Part shown: positions 46,129-58,639 of the stretch, in pieces
Layout: the number at the start of each line of letters is the position of its first letter
Numbering within the stretch: the stretch's first letter is position 1
Assembly: GCA_022495995.1 (NCBI GenBank)
Contig: JAFEMH010007511.1
Location: 22,925 to 86,924 of the forward strand
From: Adenophora triphylla var. japonica
Taxonomy: Eukaryota; Streptophyta; Magnoliopsida; Asterales; Campanulaceae
Direction: 5' to 3'
DNA: 64,000 nt
The notes under the pieces: model-generated
Told to the model about the DNA's origin: nothing
What the model saw: only the letters and a program-made list of their open reading frames with translations
The model's database searches: none
Translations under genes and position numbers: made by a program

Positions 46129-46210
<82 letters not shown>

Positions 46211-46536
46211 TTATTTTATTTTATTTTATTATTTTTTATTATTATTATTTTATTATTATTATTTTATTATTATTATTATATTATTATTATTATTTTATTA
46301 TTATTATTATTATTATTTTTTATTATTATTATTTTCTTATTATTATTTTATTTATTATTATTATTATTATTATTTTATTATTATTATTTTACTATTTATT
46401 ATTATTATTATTATTTCATTTTTTATTTATTATTATTATTATTTTTTTTTTTTATTTTTTTTTATTTATTATTATTATTATTTTATTTGTTATTATTATT
46501 ATTATTATTATTAATAATTTTTATTATTATTATTAA

Positions 46537-46573
<37 letters not shown>

Positions 46574-46608
46574 TTATTTATTATTATTATATTATTATTA
46601 TTTTTATT

Positions 46609-46650
<42 letters not shown>

Positions 46651-46702
46651 TTATTATTTTTATTATCATTATTATTATTAATATTATTATTTATTATTAT
46701 TA

Positions 46703-46791
<89 letters not shown>

Positions 46792-47071
46792 GAATGAGGA
46801 AGTAGAATGTTGTACCTTGTGAAATATGAGTTGTATATGAAAAGGCACCATTTTTCGTAAAATATTTTACTTAGGACAAAGTCAGTAAATCGTTTTAATT
46901 AGGAAGGGCGTAAAATGTTTTTCGAAAAACGTTTTCTCCATTTTTCGAAAAACAACCAAACAGCGAAAAATGAGTTATTTTCCGGAAAATATTTTCCGGG
47001 GGCTCAACCAAATAACGAAAAACGAGTTATTTTACGAAAACGAGTTATTTTACGATGAAATAAATGGGGCC
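45803..47071. mobile_element. PIF/Harbinger-type nonautonomous element with giant ATT tract
   Basis: Inverted ends GGCTTCGTTTGTTTC and GAAATAAATGGGGCC (imperfect) are flanked by TTA on both sides (45800-45802 and 47072-47074), the PIF/Harbinger target preference. Subterminal regions carry many TTTTCCGGAAAA-type palindromes and inverted copies of GTAAAATGTTTT. There is no transposase. Confidence 0.75.
45929..46791. repeat. Expanded (ATT)n microsatellite, about 860 bp
   Basis: Almost pure TTA/ATT repeat with short T-rich interruptions, making up two thirds of the surrounding Harbinger-type element. ORFs of Leu/Ile/Tyr in it are artefacts. Confidence 0.97.
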
Positions 47072-47074
47072 TTA

Positions 47075-47765
47075 TTGTCGAATATAGTTGATTATAACGT
47101 TAAATAAATATGGCCCACACTAACTAGTAACTAACGAAGAATTCAGGATCTGCCAGTGGTCCCAGGATAGGATAGGAAAGCTCTTCCAGGATTCCGGTTG
47201 GGCAGGTTTGCTAATCTTCAATGGCACCCAAGAGAACATTTGGGTATCTCCAGTTGGGGACGCAAGTTAAGCCCATCTTAAAAACCCAGCCCAAACCAAT
47301 TCTTTATATTCTTAATTATTTATCACATTTAATAAAATAAAAATGCACACACGTTTTTATATGCATAATAAAAAGAAATGGCCCATGCAGATTGAGCCGT
47401 CAATTCGAGATAATGGACCGACAGAACTATAGGAATTGTTTGAATTTCATATCTAAACTCAGTTTCGTTGAAAACATAATATCTCATCTTTTTTTTATGC
47501 TCGTTAAAAGTACCTCGGGCTAACAACATTCATTTTTTCAGTTAAATATGTATGTAACATAAATTTTAATTGTAAAATAGAAAATCAATACAAATTAAAG
47601 TTAAACCATTATTAAAAATGCAAAGTGTAAATCAATAATAAAGTAAAAGGTAGAATGTAAAATACAAACTTACAAATTAACACTCCTTAGTTATAACCCT
47701 TCTTTCTTGCTCTCTGTCCCCCACCCTTGCCTCCTATCATACCCGACCCTCCCCCTTCCCCCAAC
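47075..47765. other. No gene recognised
   Basis: Contains a few short ORFs without known similarity and a CCC-rich patch at about 47720-47765. Confidence 0.45.
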
Positions 47766-47766
47766 C

Positions 47767-48281
47767 TAGAGGTGGCCGGTTCGGTTGAACCGGCAGTTAG
47801 CCGGTTGAAACCTTGAAATCTCTCAATCGAAATCGAACCGGATAATCGTCCAGACCGGTTACGGTTTGACAGTTATATGGTTTTAACGGTTTAACGGTTA
47901 ACCGCCGATTTATCTGGTTTGGATCTGCTCGGCCGAGTCTTTGGTGTTGCTCGGTCTAGCATACCCTTTATTTTAATTTCTGGCGTTCTGCTCGGCCGAG
48001 CAACTCATATGACTCGACCGAGCATGAGGCATAACCGGTTATATACACTGGAAAATGACCCCCTCGGCCGAGCAACTCATATGACTCGGTCGAGCATGAC
48101 CGTTGGACTTACTGAAAAATGTCTTGCTCGATCGAGCAACCCTCATGACTCGGCCGAGCATAAAACCAGCGGTTCACGATTTTTGAAATACACCAACCGA
48201 AACCAAACCTTGGAAAAACCAGTTACAGTTAAACCGGTTGACCAGTTTTGACCGGTTAAAAACCAGCCAGTTTGCCGGTCT
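47767..48281. mobile_element. hAT-like nonautonomous element, right end damaged
   Basis: Starts TAGAGGTGGCCGGTTCGG with many GGTTGAACCGG/AACCGGTT motifs at both ends, a common plan for plant hAT-derived elements. The right end (ACCAGCCAGTTTGCCGGTC) stops where an LTR-like TGTAACGACC sequence begins, so the terminal repeat and target duplication cannot be shown. Confidence 0.45.
47925..48165. repeat. Array of GCTCGGCCGAGC palindromes
   Basis: Seven or eight copies of a perfect or one-off 12-bp palindrome GCTCGGCCGAGC (variants CTCGACCGAG, CTCGGTCGAG, GCTCGATCGAGC). Copies occur in pairs joined by AACTCATATGA and the pairs are separated by about 40-60 bp. Confidence 0.85.
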
Positions 48282-49888
48282 TGTAACGACCCTAACCCTA
48301 GGCACTAATTTTAATAAAATATTATATGCTTTTAATATTAATGTTAATTTTATGTGCTCAATTTATGTCTTTAAATTCTTATTTTAAGATGAGATGGTTG
48401 GAAAATGATTTTAAAATCTTAGGACTGCAAGAGACATTAGATAAAGCATTTCGGGGAAATTATAAAAATAGAAAATAAATAAAGAATGGAAATGAGGTTA
48501 ATATGTGTGGGCAAAGGAAAATTAGAATAAAGGGTTTAATTTCACTACCTTGGAATTTAGAGGACCAAATTGTTTATTTTGTGAAAGCCTTGAATTATTT
48601 ATGGCATGGGGGGCCATGCCCTCCTCCTTATTTCACTCCTCTTCTTTCACATAAGTCAAAAGACCCATACTCTCCCCATACTCCTCCATCCTCTTTATTC
48701 TTTCTTCTTCATTTTCTTCTTTATTCTTCCCAAATCATCCATGGATATTCTCCCATGAAAGCCTTACTTCCCAAGAATCCTACTAAGTCCAATTCTACTC
48801 CATTTTCCAATCAAAGTGCACTTTTGAATTTGGGGCAACTAGGAGAGTTGATCAAGCCAAGAAAATCTTCATTTTCATCTTGTATTTGCTAAGGTGAGTT
48901 ATTATGACCCTTCCCTTCATTAAATGCTCATGAACTCTTAATGTTGTTCTTGTTAATATGATGGTTGTTTAATGCTTTGGAACTATTCTTGGAGTTGAGA
49001 AATTGGAAATTGACATAGAATGATGTTAGGGTTCATTTAAGGGGATTTAGAGTGTAAGAAATGGGTGGTGTTAGTTTTAGAAGATTTAATTTGAAATGTG
49101 TTAGTAAAATGGGTTGGAAATCATGTGGTAAATGATCTAGGTTTATATCATTTAGGGTTTAAATGATTTAGGATGAAGTTGTGAAGTATGTTATTGTCCA
49201 TGAAAGTTGATAAAAGGGTAAGAAGATGGATTGATTAGATTAAAAAGGGTAATTTGAAATGTGTTAGTGAAATGGGTGGAAAATCATATGGTAATGATCT
49301 AGGTTTACATCATTTGGGTCTAAATGACTTAGTATGAGAAGTATGAAATTTAGTAAACCTTTAGGTTCATCAATAAAAGGGAAGCTTGGGTGGAAATTTG
49401 GTCTTCTTGGAGTTATGGAATTATTGCTGCTGTTGTACCTGTTTCTGGCCGTGGCACGAGTCGTGCCTAGGAGGCCAAGTCGTTCTGAGTAACTTAAGGA
49501 AAACAGGCACGAGTCGTGCCCATGGCCAATTCGTAACCACGAGTCGTGCCATGTGGAAGTCACGAGTCGTGACCTGGTTAAGAGGAAGTCGTGCCTTGTT
49601 GGGGAAGCCAGGTTCAGTGAAGGGTCAAAGGGGCACGAGTCGTGCCCTGGGGCACGAGTCGTGCCCTTGCCTGGTTACATTGCACCAACTTTGGAGCTGT
49701 TCAAACCTAATCAAACTAGAATCAAAATGAAATCTCTTTAACCTAGATTAAATTAGAATACTCTGGCTACACAATGGTATCTTATGTGATCAAAATGGAA
49801 TTGGGGAAGTACTTTAAATATTGTTTGGAAAACGCTTGGTAGACTAGTTTAGCAACTTGACCAATTGTAAGTGCTCAAATTTGAGCTT
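48282..49888 (+). repeat. LTR-like sequence beginning TGTAACGACCCTAACCC
   Basis: TGTAACGACC is a frequent start of plant gypsy LTRs. A TTATTTAT near 48594 and the hairpin GGCATGGGGGGCCATGCC (about 48602-48619) follow, then a CT-rich leader and a donor-like AAGGTGAGT at about 48892. The ORF at 48503-48892 matches no family I know. No partner LTR is in the window, so this may be a solo or truncated LTR. Confidence 0.35.
49453..49675. repeat. Array of GGCACGA-G-TCGTGCC palindromes
   Basis: Six full copies plus partial copies of a near-palindrome with 7-bp arms around one central G. One copy shows a paired change in both arms (GTCACGAGTCGTGAC), which preserves pairing. Confidence 0.88.
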
Positions 49889-52440
49889 GTTAGAATTTTC
49901 GTTAGAAAATTAACGAAAGTTATAACATTTCTAACAATTCCTAACATTTCTAACATTTCTAACCAACCAAGGGTAGATTAGGGATTGCCAAAAAAAGATA
50001 AACCAAGAAAAGGAATCAAAAAAGCAAAAGAAATAAGAAAAACCAAAAAAAGAAATGGCTGGAAACATAATCTGGCTGGTTAATTTGAATTTTAAAAAAG
50101 ATTATTCCTCTTGTCCAAAGCCTGGAGCAACATTTAATGAACAACAGACGCCGCAGTCCTATCCGCGCGGACATGATTGCAATTTTCAGAGGGCTATAAA
50201 TTGAGCCCTCCAGTCACAAAAATAAAGAAAAAGAAGAACATAATTCACAGTATTTGGCGAATATACTCGAGAAAACAGTGAGAATTCTATAAGAATTGTC
50301 ACCTTTTTCTCTTGAATCTTCCCAACTTTCACTCACTCAAATCAAACCCAAACACTCTTGCATTCAAGCCTCAAACACTCATATATTCAAGCCAAAGCCC
50401 CAAAATACAAAGAAGATAGGTATAATCTCCCTCTTCTTACCCTAAATCTTTCATCCATGCATGCATTTTCAAACTACAAAATGTAGTTCATTCTTCTTCT
50501 TGTCTTAGATCCAAGAAGATCACCATGGAAGTTCATCTCCATGGATGATCTTCTACAAGGATCAACACTTTCTTCAATGTGTTCTTATTTTCTTGCAAAT
50601 GCATTTTCAAAACCCTAAAAACCATTTTCAAGCATCAAATCTCATTTTCAAAGGATAAAATTCCCCTTCCCAAGCAAATGAAGTACTTAGTCCTAATCAG
50701 GGGCGGATCCAGGGGGGGCAGGTGGGGTCAATTGCCCCCACCGGCGGCGAAAAAAGCACTGAATTTTTTTATTTTTTTTTTGTTTTGCCCCCACCGGAGT
50801 TAGGAATTTGGCCGGAGTTTACGATTTTGCCGGAGAAGACGAGTAAGAAACCTTTTTTTTTTTTTTTTTTTTAAGTAATCAAACGACATAGTTTTGATAA
50901 GTTTCTCACTTATTAAAACTACGTCGTTTTAGTTTTGATTAATAAAAAAATAAAAAAACGTTATTCCGTAATTTAAAAAAGAAACAGAGGTTAATACCTC
51001 TCTCTCGACAGATCGCTCCCTCCCAAAACCCTAGCCAACGTTTGACGCCCCGGCCGCGCCGCTCCCTCTCCGCCCCCGTCCGCCGCCGCTCCTCCTCCTC
51101 GACGCCGCCGCGCCGCTCCTTCTCCTCCTTGCCGCTGCCGTCTCTCTCTCGGTAATTTCTCTCTCTCTCTACAAATTTGAATGGAGTTTACAAATTTAAA
51201 TGTGTTTTGATTAATTTTAATTTCTTCACAAATTGATAAGTTTTCAATTGTATTTTTTGTTCGTTTAGGTTATTTCCCGTTCTGTTGAACTAATTTGAAC
51301 ATGATTTTGTGTATGAAATATTATGACATTTTTCCTTATTTATTTGTTTTTCATGGATCCGACCCATTTTTTACTTGTCCGACCCGAAAAAAATTTTCTG
51401 GCGCCGCCCCGAACCCCTGTAATCTTGCCCCTCCGGGAATTCCCTGGATCCGCCCGGTCCTAATGTACTTAAGGATGGTTTGGTATAGTTGATTCACCAC
51501 TAAAATGTCAAGTGATCACTAACCAAAACCTAGGGAAATGGGGACAAGCATGGATGCAAAATCCCCCTTAAAATCATATTTTCTTTCTTGAGAAGTTGCT
51601 GTCCAGTAGCAATTTTCCAAGATCCCAGTCCATTGTCTTAATTTTTGGACACAGATAAACTTGGAATTTGGTGTTGACTACAAAACACTTTTTGTAGCCA
51701 ACATCAATATCTTTCCAGACATATTTTTACTTTATTTTTTGGATGAGTAAAACTCCTCTTCTCAAATTTTCTTTTAGAGGCTAGTTCATCAGCTTCTGGA
51801 AATCCAGATTGCATATCTGAGATTTCCAGAAGGTTTTGACCCCTCAAATCTTCTCCAAAATGGAAAATTCCTTCGCACAAATCTTATTTAAGGTGTCTGG
51901 AACAACTTTCATTCTCTGAGTTTATCCAGATTATGAAGTTTTAAGACCCTTGAATCCATTTCAAAATCAAAGGTCCACTGCCTTTTTCATTCTGGCAGAA
52001 GTGACTCTCAACTTCAAAAGGTCTTTTTAGTACCAAATCTCAATCCAAAAATCTTCCAAAAAATCATGGGATCAGTTTAAAGTCTTAAAAAGATATCCCA
52101 ATTTTTACTTTTCTGAGTTTCAAATTATTTTGGCCAAAACACACACACACACACACAAATGATTTTCAGTTTGGAAAACTCGTTTTACGAGGCATTCCGG
52201 GTGCACACTAACGTCCTTCCCGGCGTGTAACATGACCTCCGATCCCAAATCTCTAATCTCGGGCATTTTTCAAAGTTTTGGCCCTTAAAACAAAAATGGC
52301 GTGGCGACTCCGTTCCTTTTCGATTGGTTTTCAAAGAAACAAAAATTTCAAAGCTAAAACGCCTTTCGAAAAAAAATTTAGGTGGGCACATCATCACAAA
52401 GGGCGACTACTGGGAAGTAAGCTTTTCTAAAAAAAAATGA
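49889..52440 (+). repeat. Probable long LTR of a Tat/Ogre-like gypsy element
   Basis: Candidate start TGTTAGAATTTTCGTTAG; TATA box GGGCTATAAATTGAGCCC at 50191-50208; a long noncoding stretch follows; leader-side sequence with (AC)n (52141-52155), CTCGTTTTACGAGGC and GGCGTGGCGACTC (52306-52318) lies just before the degenerate gypsy. A hAT element splits it. Borders are approximate, and no same-orientation partner was found. Confidence 0.45.
50698..51456. mobile_element. hAT nonautonomous element (759 bp)
   Basis: CAGGGGCGGATCCAGGG at the left and CCCTGGATCCGCCCG at the right form inverted ends. A perfect 8-bp target duplication, GTCCTAAT, lies at 50690-50697 and 51457-51464. The interior has a GC-rich CCGCCGCC patch (51040-51150) like a captured gene start, but no recognisable protein. 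Confidence 0.92.
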
Positions 52441-53960
52441 TATTTGGTATATTGGTGGAAACCATTAAACTTCCCGTTATCGCCTCCTAACACGAGTCGG
52501 GGATAAATTGTTGTTTAACAATCCCACGTACCAGTATCACCGTTTTCAAAAAAAAAAAAAAAAGCTTTTGAGGGTCAAGCTTCCGTCCCGGCTTTGAAAA
52601 TCATTTGTGTGTGTGTTGATTTTTGCACATTTTTCGTGTTGTTTTGGCTGCCTCGGAAAAAGTCAAAATTTTGACTGTCGGAATCATGTCCCTAACTGTC
52701 GGAATTTTCGTGCTTACGTGCTTATGTGTTCATTAAATTTCAAAAAAAAAAAATTCAAAAAAAAAAAAAGGGATTTTCAAAAAAGAAAATTTTCAAAAAA
52801 AAAATCATGCATCATATTTTTAATACACATAAAAAAATTTCTATTTTACTCAGAAAAAGAATATAGATTGCTTGCACACTACGCGCACGTGACCGTACAC
52901 TGCACACTACGTCCCTAACCCGGGGAAATCCTTGTCGCGGTCCGTTTGGTCTTATTACGCCTCTCGGACGAGCACAGGACTACCCAAACATCCCATGGAG
53001 CCTCGTGTCGATCATGCACTTGTCCGTGACACACTTTGTCCGAGACCCGGTTGGTTTTTAGTTTGGTCTGTGTCATGCCCTGTCTGTGTATAGACCTTTC
53101 CTTTCAAGCCTTTGTCGGCATACCGACTCGATATCTTTCGGGGACCCTAATCGCCGAAGCTCGCCGGTTTTTCGCCGCAGACTTTGACCAAGATATTGAC
53201 CGGCGCCTCGACTTCGGCTCGACCGGGCACAAATTATACACCGACTCCCAAAGATTGACACCGAGTCATCAAGGATTAATGATTATTCCATGCCTAATTA
53301 CGGCCTAATTGACGACAAGTCAAGATCAATCGTGGACATTTATCACCCAAATCATGCCGACTTTTCGTCGAGCCCCTGACATGATCTTGACTTTGACGTC
53401 GCCTTGTCCGTAATTTACATCGAATGCTCTAAGACTCGATTACCCGCCGACTTTTAGGATCGTTTTCTTTCGGCGGTGGGACCCGCTGCCCTATAGGACC
53501 TCGCCCGGGCCGTCCACCCCGGGAGGTCGAAATACGTGGAATACGAGGCTTATAGACGTAGCGACGGGGCCCACCGATCCAGATCCAGAGTAGTTTGCGA
53601 AAAGAAGAGAAATCTTTTCCAACCGATTAGGTTAATAAAACATGTTTTAAGTAAACGTGAACAAATAATCGCATGTCGCATGAGCCTAAAGCCCAAACAT
53701 CTACCCTCCTTCATTCCTGCACATCCGAACCCTCGTGCCTTTTCCCCCGCAGCCTCCTCACAAAGGTCGGGTCCGACACCGGTCATCGTTGATTAGTTGG
53801 GAAGAGTCAAGCGCGTCATCGCCTTCGCCGTTTGTTCCGACTCCGGTTTCGTAATGTCCGCATCACCCTGTAATGATGGGGACAACGCCACTTCGCCTCC
53901 TGGGACCCTCGCACAACAAAGGGAATCAAGCATGTAACGTATGAGGTTACGACAGAAGCA
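52441..53960. other. Leader region of the degenerate gypsy, no ORF recognised
   Basis: Between the LTR-like end and the first gag-like reading I see only short unrelated ORFs and poly-A patches (about 52740-52810). Confidence 0.4.
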
Positions 53961-54710
53961 CAAATGAATAGCCTTATGGAGGCTATTAAGAGCCATGGTC
54001 TGGCCGCCAGCCTCAATCCAGATGGCACCTTCACCGTGGAAGAAGACGAGGATGCCAATCCCACTCTCAGTCGCCCTGACTACACCAGGATGCCACCACC
54101 CACCTCCTATGGTGCCACTACCAGAACCCATGCTCCTCGGTCTTCAGGTCAGCCAGAATCCCCCAGAATCCGGTGATGCCAACTATGTCAACGCACTCAA
54201 GCGAGCAGACTCCGAAGAAGTCCGATTCATCAAATCCAATTGTCATTTCCAACATTTGGAGGCATACTGGAAGGAAACATTGAACGCCGCCATGATAAAG
54301 GCACACAAACCCCCGGTTCCTAATCACAGCTTTGTCACCATTCTTCAAACCCACTCTCTGACCCTGCCAAGCCAGGAAATTTTCATGATAAAGATCGACA
54401 AGCATCGTCATACTCAACTCGAATCTATGAACGTCGTGTGGGACGTCCTCCTTGCTGAACTACCTGCCAAGCCTTTCCGCTCGAGTATGGGACATGAGAT
54501 TTTTCTAGCAGCACACCGAGACGCAATACGTCCTTACATCTGGATTGAGCGGTCAGATTGTGACGAGATAGAAATCCCCAGAATTGAGGAAGATCCCTAC
54601 ATCCACATGCTCAGCCGACGCCAAACACAATTGATTCCGGTTCGACAAAGAGATGATAGCAACGACCGAGGAAGGAGGACAGTAAACGAGACAGCCCCCG
54701 AGTCATGAGG
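53960..54710 (+). pseudogene. Possible GAG remnant of the degenerate gypsy
   Basis: Two overlapping frames (MNSLMEAIKSHGLAASLNPD from 53964, then the frame ending at 54708 with DANYVNALKRADSEEVRF) resemble a single protein split by a frameshift. I infer GAG from position upstream of RT; the sequence itself I do not recognise with certainty. Confidence 0.4.
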
Positions 54711-55329
54711 CCTTCGACAAAGAATGCCGCTAAAGAATTGGGAAACTCCCCTCGTGCTCCGTCCGCGACCAAAGAAGAAATGATCACCAAATTTATATTG
54801 GTCCCCCGTCCCTTTGTGTCAACCTTTGTAAAGTCCTCTCGAGTCTCTCATTTGCTGAGCCTGAGTCTTCCGAATCGTCCAATGGCCTCACGCCCGAAGA
54901 CCACGAAATTGTAGCCAATGCCGTATTCCCTCTTATTCTCAATGAAATGACGAACCTTTCGAGTATCCCTTAATTGCCACTTTAACTAATGATTGAATTA
55001 ACTAATAATCTAAAAAAAGTTAATAACGATTCACTAGATGAAGAAGCAGACACATTAAATGAACAATATATCAAAGAAATCTTTAAGCAAGTGTTGTCCT
55101 GAAAAGAGGAAAATCGAGCCCAAGCCGCCGAAGAAATTTTGACGAGTGTGAACTGGGAACTGCGGAAGAGCCTAAAGAGACGCAGATTGGTAGTTTCTTC
55201 AAGGGACCGAAAGGGATGCCCTAATTGAGCCGTTAAAAGAATTCGTGGGATGTGTTCGCATGGTCCTATAAAGATATGCCAGCCTCGATCCTTCCATAGT
55301 TGAGCACCGAATACCGCTCGACCCGTAAG

Positions 55330-56640
55330 TCAAGCCGCAAAGCAGTGGCTAAGAAGAATTAAGCCCGAATGGTCCCTACAAGTGAAAGAGGAGATAGAAA
55401 AGATGCTCAGAGCAGGTTCATCAGGGTCATTGAATACCCTACATGGCTTTCCAACATAGTAACAGCGACCAAGGCCAACGGAAAGATCCGGTGCCGTAGA
55501 CTTCAGAGACTTGAACAAAGCCACCCAAAAGACGATTTCCCTGCCAAACATCGACATTTTGGTAGATTCCACGGCCAACCATGAAGTCAAATCCTTCGTC
55601 GACGGTTTTGCCGGCTTACAACCAAATCAAAATGGCGTAAGAAGATCAACCCAAAACAGCCTTCACAACCCCTTGGGGGCACATACTGCTATATTACACC
55701 TGGTCATGCCATTCGACTAAAGAATGCCGGGCTACGCATCAAAGGGCAGCCCACAGCCTGCTCCATGACATGATCCACAAGGAAATTTAGGTCTATGTGG
55801 ACGACATGATAATACATTCCAGAGGATCGATGGCCAAAGCACTTCATGTTGATTTGAGAAAATTCTTCGGCCGCCTCCGAGACCACAAAGCATTTGAGAC
55901 CGAATCCATTGGCTGGCACCTTCGGTGTAAGACGAGGTAAGGTGCTAGGATATATGGTGACAGAACGGGGAATCGAAGTAGATCCCCGTAAAATCAAGGC
56001 GATAGTTGAAATGAAGCCACCCCTGACACCGACGTAAGTGAAATCCTTCATGGGAAGACCGCAATACATAAGCCGCCGCTTGTAGAATCACCGACCTCGA
56101 TCGCGAGCCGATCTTCAAGTTGATGAAGAAAAATGCCTACACGTAATGGACCTGCACGACGTCGCCTTGCCTTTGAACAGATCAAGGCATACCTTGTGAA
56201 CCCCCCACCTCTCGCCCACCACATCGGCAAAGCCACTTTGCTATATCTAACTCAGTCACTGATACAAAGAATTGGGGCTATGCTTAGCTCAAGAGAAGAA
56301 AGATTCCAAGGTCGAAAACGCCATCTATTTCGAAGCGTAAAAGCTCCAAGGAAGCGAACTCAATTACTCGCTGCGAGAAGACTTGCGCAGTTTGGTCCGG
56401 GTAGTGGGAAAGTTGAAACACTACATGCGCCTCACCCGATACATCTTGTCTCAAGGATAGACCCCATCAAATATCTGCTTCGACAAGCCTTCCATCTCCA
56501 TGAGGTTGGCAAAATGGTCGTTCTTTTTGGCCGAATATGACATCACTTATGTTTCAAGGAAATCCGTAAAGGACGCATAATGGCGTAACATTTGGCCGAT
56601 TTCCCAAGTGATGAAAGTACCGAGGACTCGAACCTCAATT
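55330..56640 (+). pseudogene. Degenerate Tat/Ogre-like gypsy RT and RNase H
   Basis: Mixed frames show EYPTWLSNIV, KANGKIR, NKATQKTISLPNIDILVD and YVDDMIIHSRGSMAKA (about 55793-55840), then VLGYMVTERGIEVDPRKIKA and FEQIKAYLVNPPPLA. A decayed RNase H ends EYDITYVSRKSVK (about 56530-56570). Small indels every 50-150 bp break every frame. The missing stretch between SFVDGFAG and MPFD suggests local loss as well. Confidence 0.85.
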
Positions 56641-56904
56641 TCCCGATGATGGAATCTTCGCTCTAGAAGGAGAAAATTTCATCGGTAACTATTCTTCGAC
56701 TGGCGTCAAACAAAAGGGGGAACGGAATAGGAATGCTTCGGTCGATCCTACCGACGAACACACCCCCATAGCCAGCAAGGTTGAACTTCGGGTCACCAAC
56801 AACGCCGCTGGATACGAAGCTTGCATAGCCGGGTTGGAAGCCGCCCTTGAAAGAAATATCAAGGAATTGGAGGTGTACTCGCCCTTTACCTCAATAGCCA
56901 CACT

Positions 56905-57240
56905 ACACTGCCACTATGCCAATGCCACCATTTATTGCTCACTAGCCGCCGCCGCCATAATATGCCAAATAATGCCGTTCATGCCATACCGCCGCCACCA
57001 TTACCACCAATGCCACAATACCAATACCAATGTCAATATGCCAATACTGCCAATGCCACTGTATTATTGCCGCCATGCCACCCACATGCCACCAGAACTG
57101 GTAACAGCCAATGCCACCATTACCATATGCCAATATAAAGGCCGCATACAGCCATACAATAATATACCATGTCAATGCCTAATAATAATATCATTACAAG
57201 CCATTAATGCCATACCATTAACAATATGGTATACAATATG
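56905..57240. repeat. ATGCCA-rich low-complexity insertion
   Basis: Irregular repeats of TGCCAATGCCAC, ATATGCCA and CCGCCGCC interrupt the region between RNase H and integrase. Not seen elsewhere in the window. Confidence 0.7.
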
Positions 57241-57929
57241 CGTTACATCATCAATCAGTCTCTAACAAATGGAAGACCGTGGACCTGCCCACGTAACATC
57301 ACACTTACATGGAAGAGCTAGTAACCCAATTCTAAGGAGATCAACTTTTCATTACTTGCCCAGAGATCGCAACATTTGGTGCATGCTCGCAACGCTAGCC
57401 TCCCTCGTTGAAATACCCGAAGGAAAGTCCGTCAAACCATTCGTAGCCTGGAGAAGAGAAAATCCCGCTTATTGCCAAATCGGGGCGTGCCGAACCGGCC
57501 AATGATCCCCGGTACACTCGCATCTATCAAGCACCTTATGAACGGAGAAGCCTCCTTCAAAATGAAGATGGGGAATATAAAGAAGGAATCAAAGCGAAAA
57601 GTCTCTAGCCCCGAAGCGGCTCGCCTCCCATTATGTTCTTTTGGGAAATATGCTATACAAGAAGCTTATCAAGGCCCCCTCCGCGATGCATCGGCAAACA
57701 AGAGGCTACTTAGAACTCATGAGAGAAATACATGATGGTACCTCGCGGCCCCACATGAATGCTCGAGCCCCTCGATGCAAATTATACCGAGAATGGGTAC
57801 TTTTGGATCTCCATGGAAGCCGACCGCATCCGCCAAAAGCCATGGGACAAATGCCGATACTCAAACCTTAATCATTTGCCTCCTCACGAGTTATACCGCA
57901 TGACAACCCTCGCCTTTCGTCACTGGGGG

Positions 57930-58560
57930 AATTGATGTCATAGGCAAAATCACGCCATCAGCAAGAACGCCACGAATTCCGCCCCGGTAGCCGTGGATTA
58001 TTTCACCAAGTGGGTTGAAGCCAAGTCCTACAAAATCCTCAACTCAAGAAAAGTAGCCCTCTTCATCAAAGAAACATCATATGCAGATACTGAAGTTGCA
58101 AAACTCCCGAAATCATCTCGTATAATGGATCCCACTTCAAGGGGAATGCGACAGTTGCCGCCGGGCAAGGGCACTCCAAATAACCCGGTCACAAGTCATC
58201 TCCACAGCCCTAAACCAACGGAGCCGTCGAGGCAAAGAAACAAGACTCGAAAATATCATCCTAAAAATGGTCATTCAAGGCGTAGATTTGCCCGAGAAGT
58301 TACACTGCACTCGCTACAAAACACGGGCCGAACGGCAACGGGGAAACACCGTTGCCCTCACATACGGAATGGAAGCCGTACTCCCAATCGAGCTGTAGAT
58401 CTCCTCGCTCCGTATACCGAAAGCCGATCAACGAGGTCGAATGGCTCCAGAGTCGCCATGATGAATTGGCCCCGCTAGATTTAACGCCGATCGAAGGCCA
58501 TGGAACACATCCGAGCCTACCAAGGAAGAATGGCTAGAGCCTGGACAAGAAAATAAAGCA
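57930..58560 (+). pseudogene. Degenerate gypsy integrase
   Basis: IDVIGKI, then VDYFTKWVEAKSYKILNSRK (from 57993), a broken D-x-N-G region, and a C-terminal part that reads in another frame (EVEWLQSRHDELAPLDLTPI near 58440-58490). No frame spans the domain. Confidence 0.8.
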
Positions 58561-58639
58561 TCGAGATCCGAGAAGGCAAGATCTCGCTAAAGAAAAGCCC
58601 TACACTCAAATAGCCTGCATCCGAGCAGCTCGCGGCCCC

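Noticed and set aside
48503..48892. 129-codon plus-strand ORF as a host gene
   Set aside because: Low-complexity composition, leader-like CT runs and LTR-like context; no known domain seen.
49453..49675. CRISPR-like array of short palindromic repeats
   Set aside because: Spacers are irregular and repeated, units vary, and the context is a plant retrotransposon; the same applies to the other palindrome arrays.
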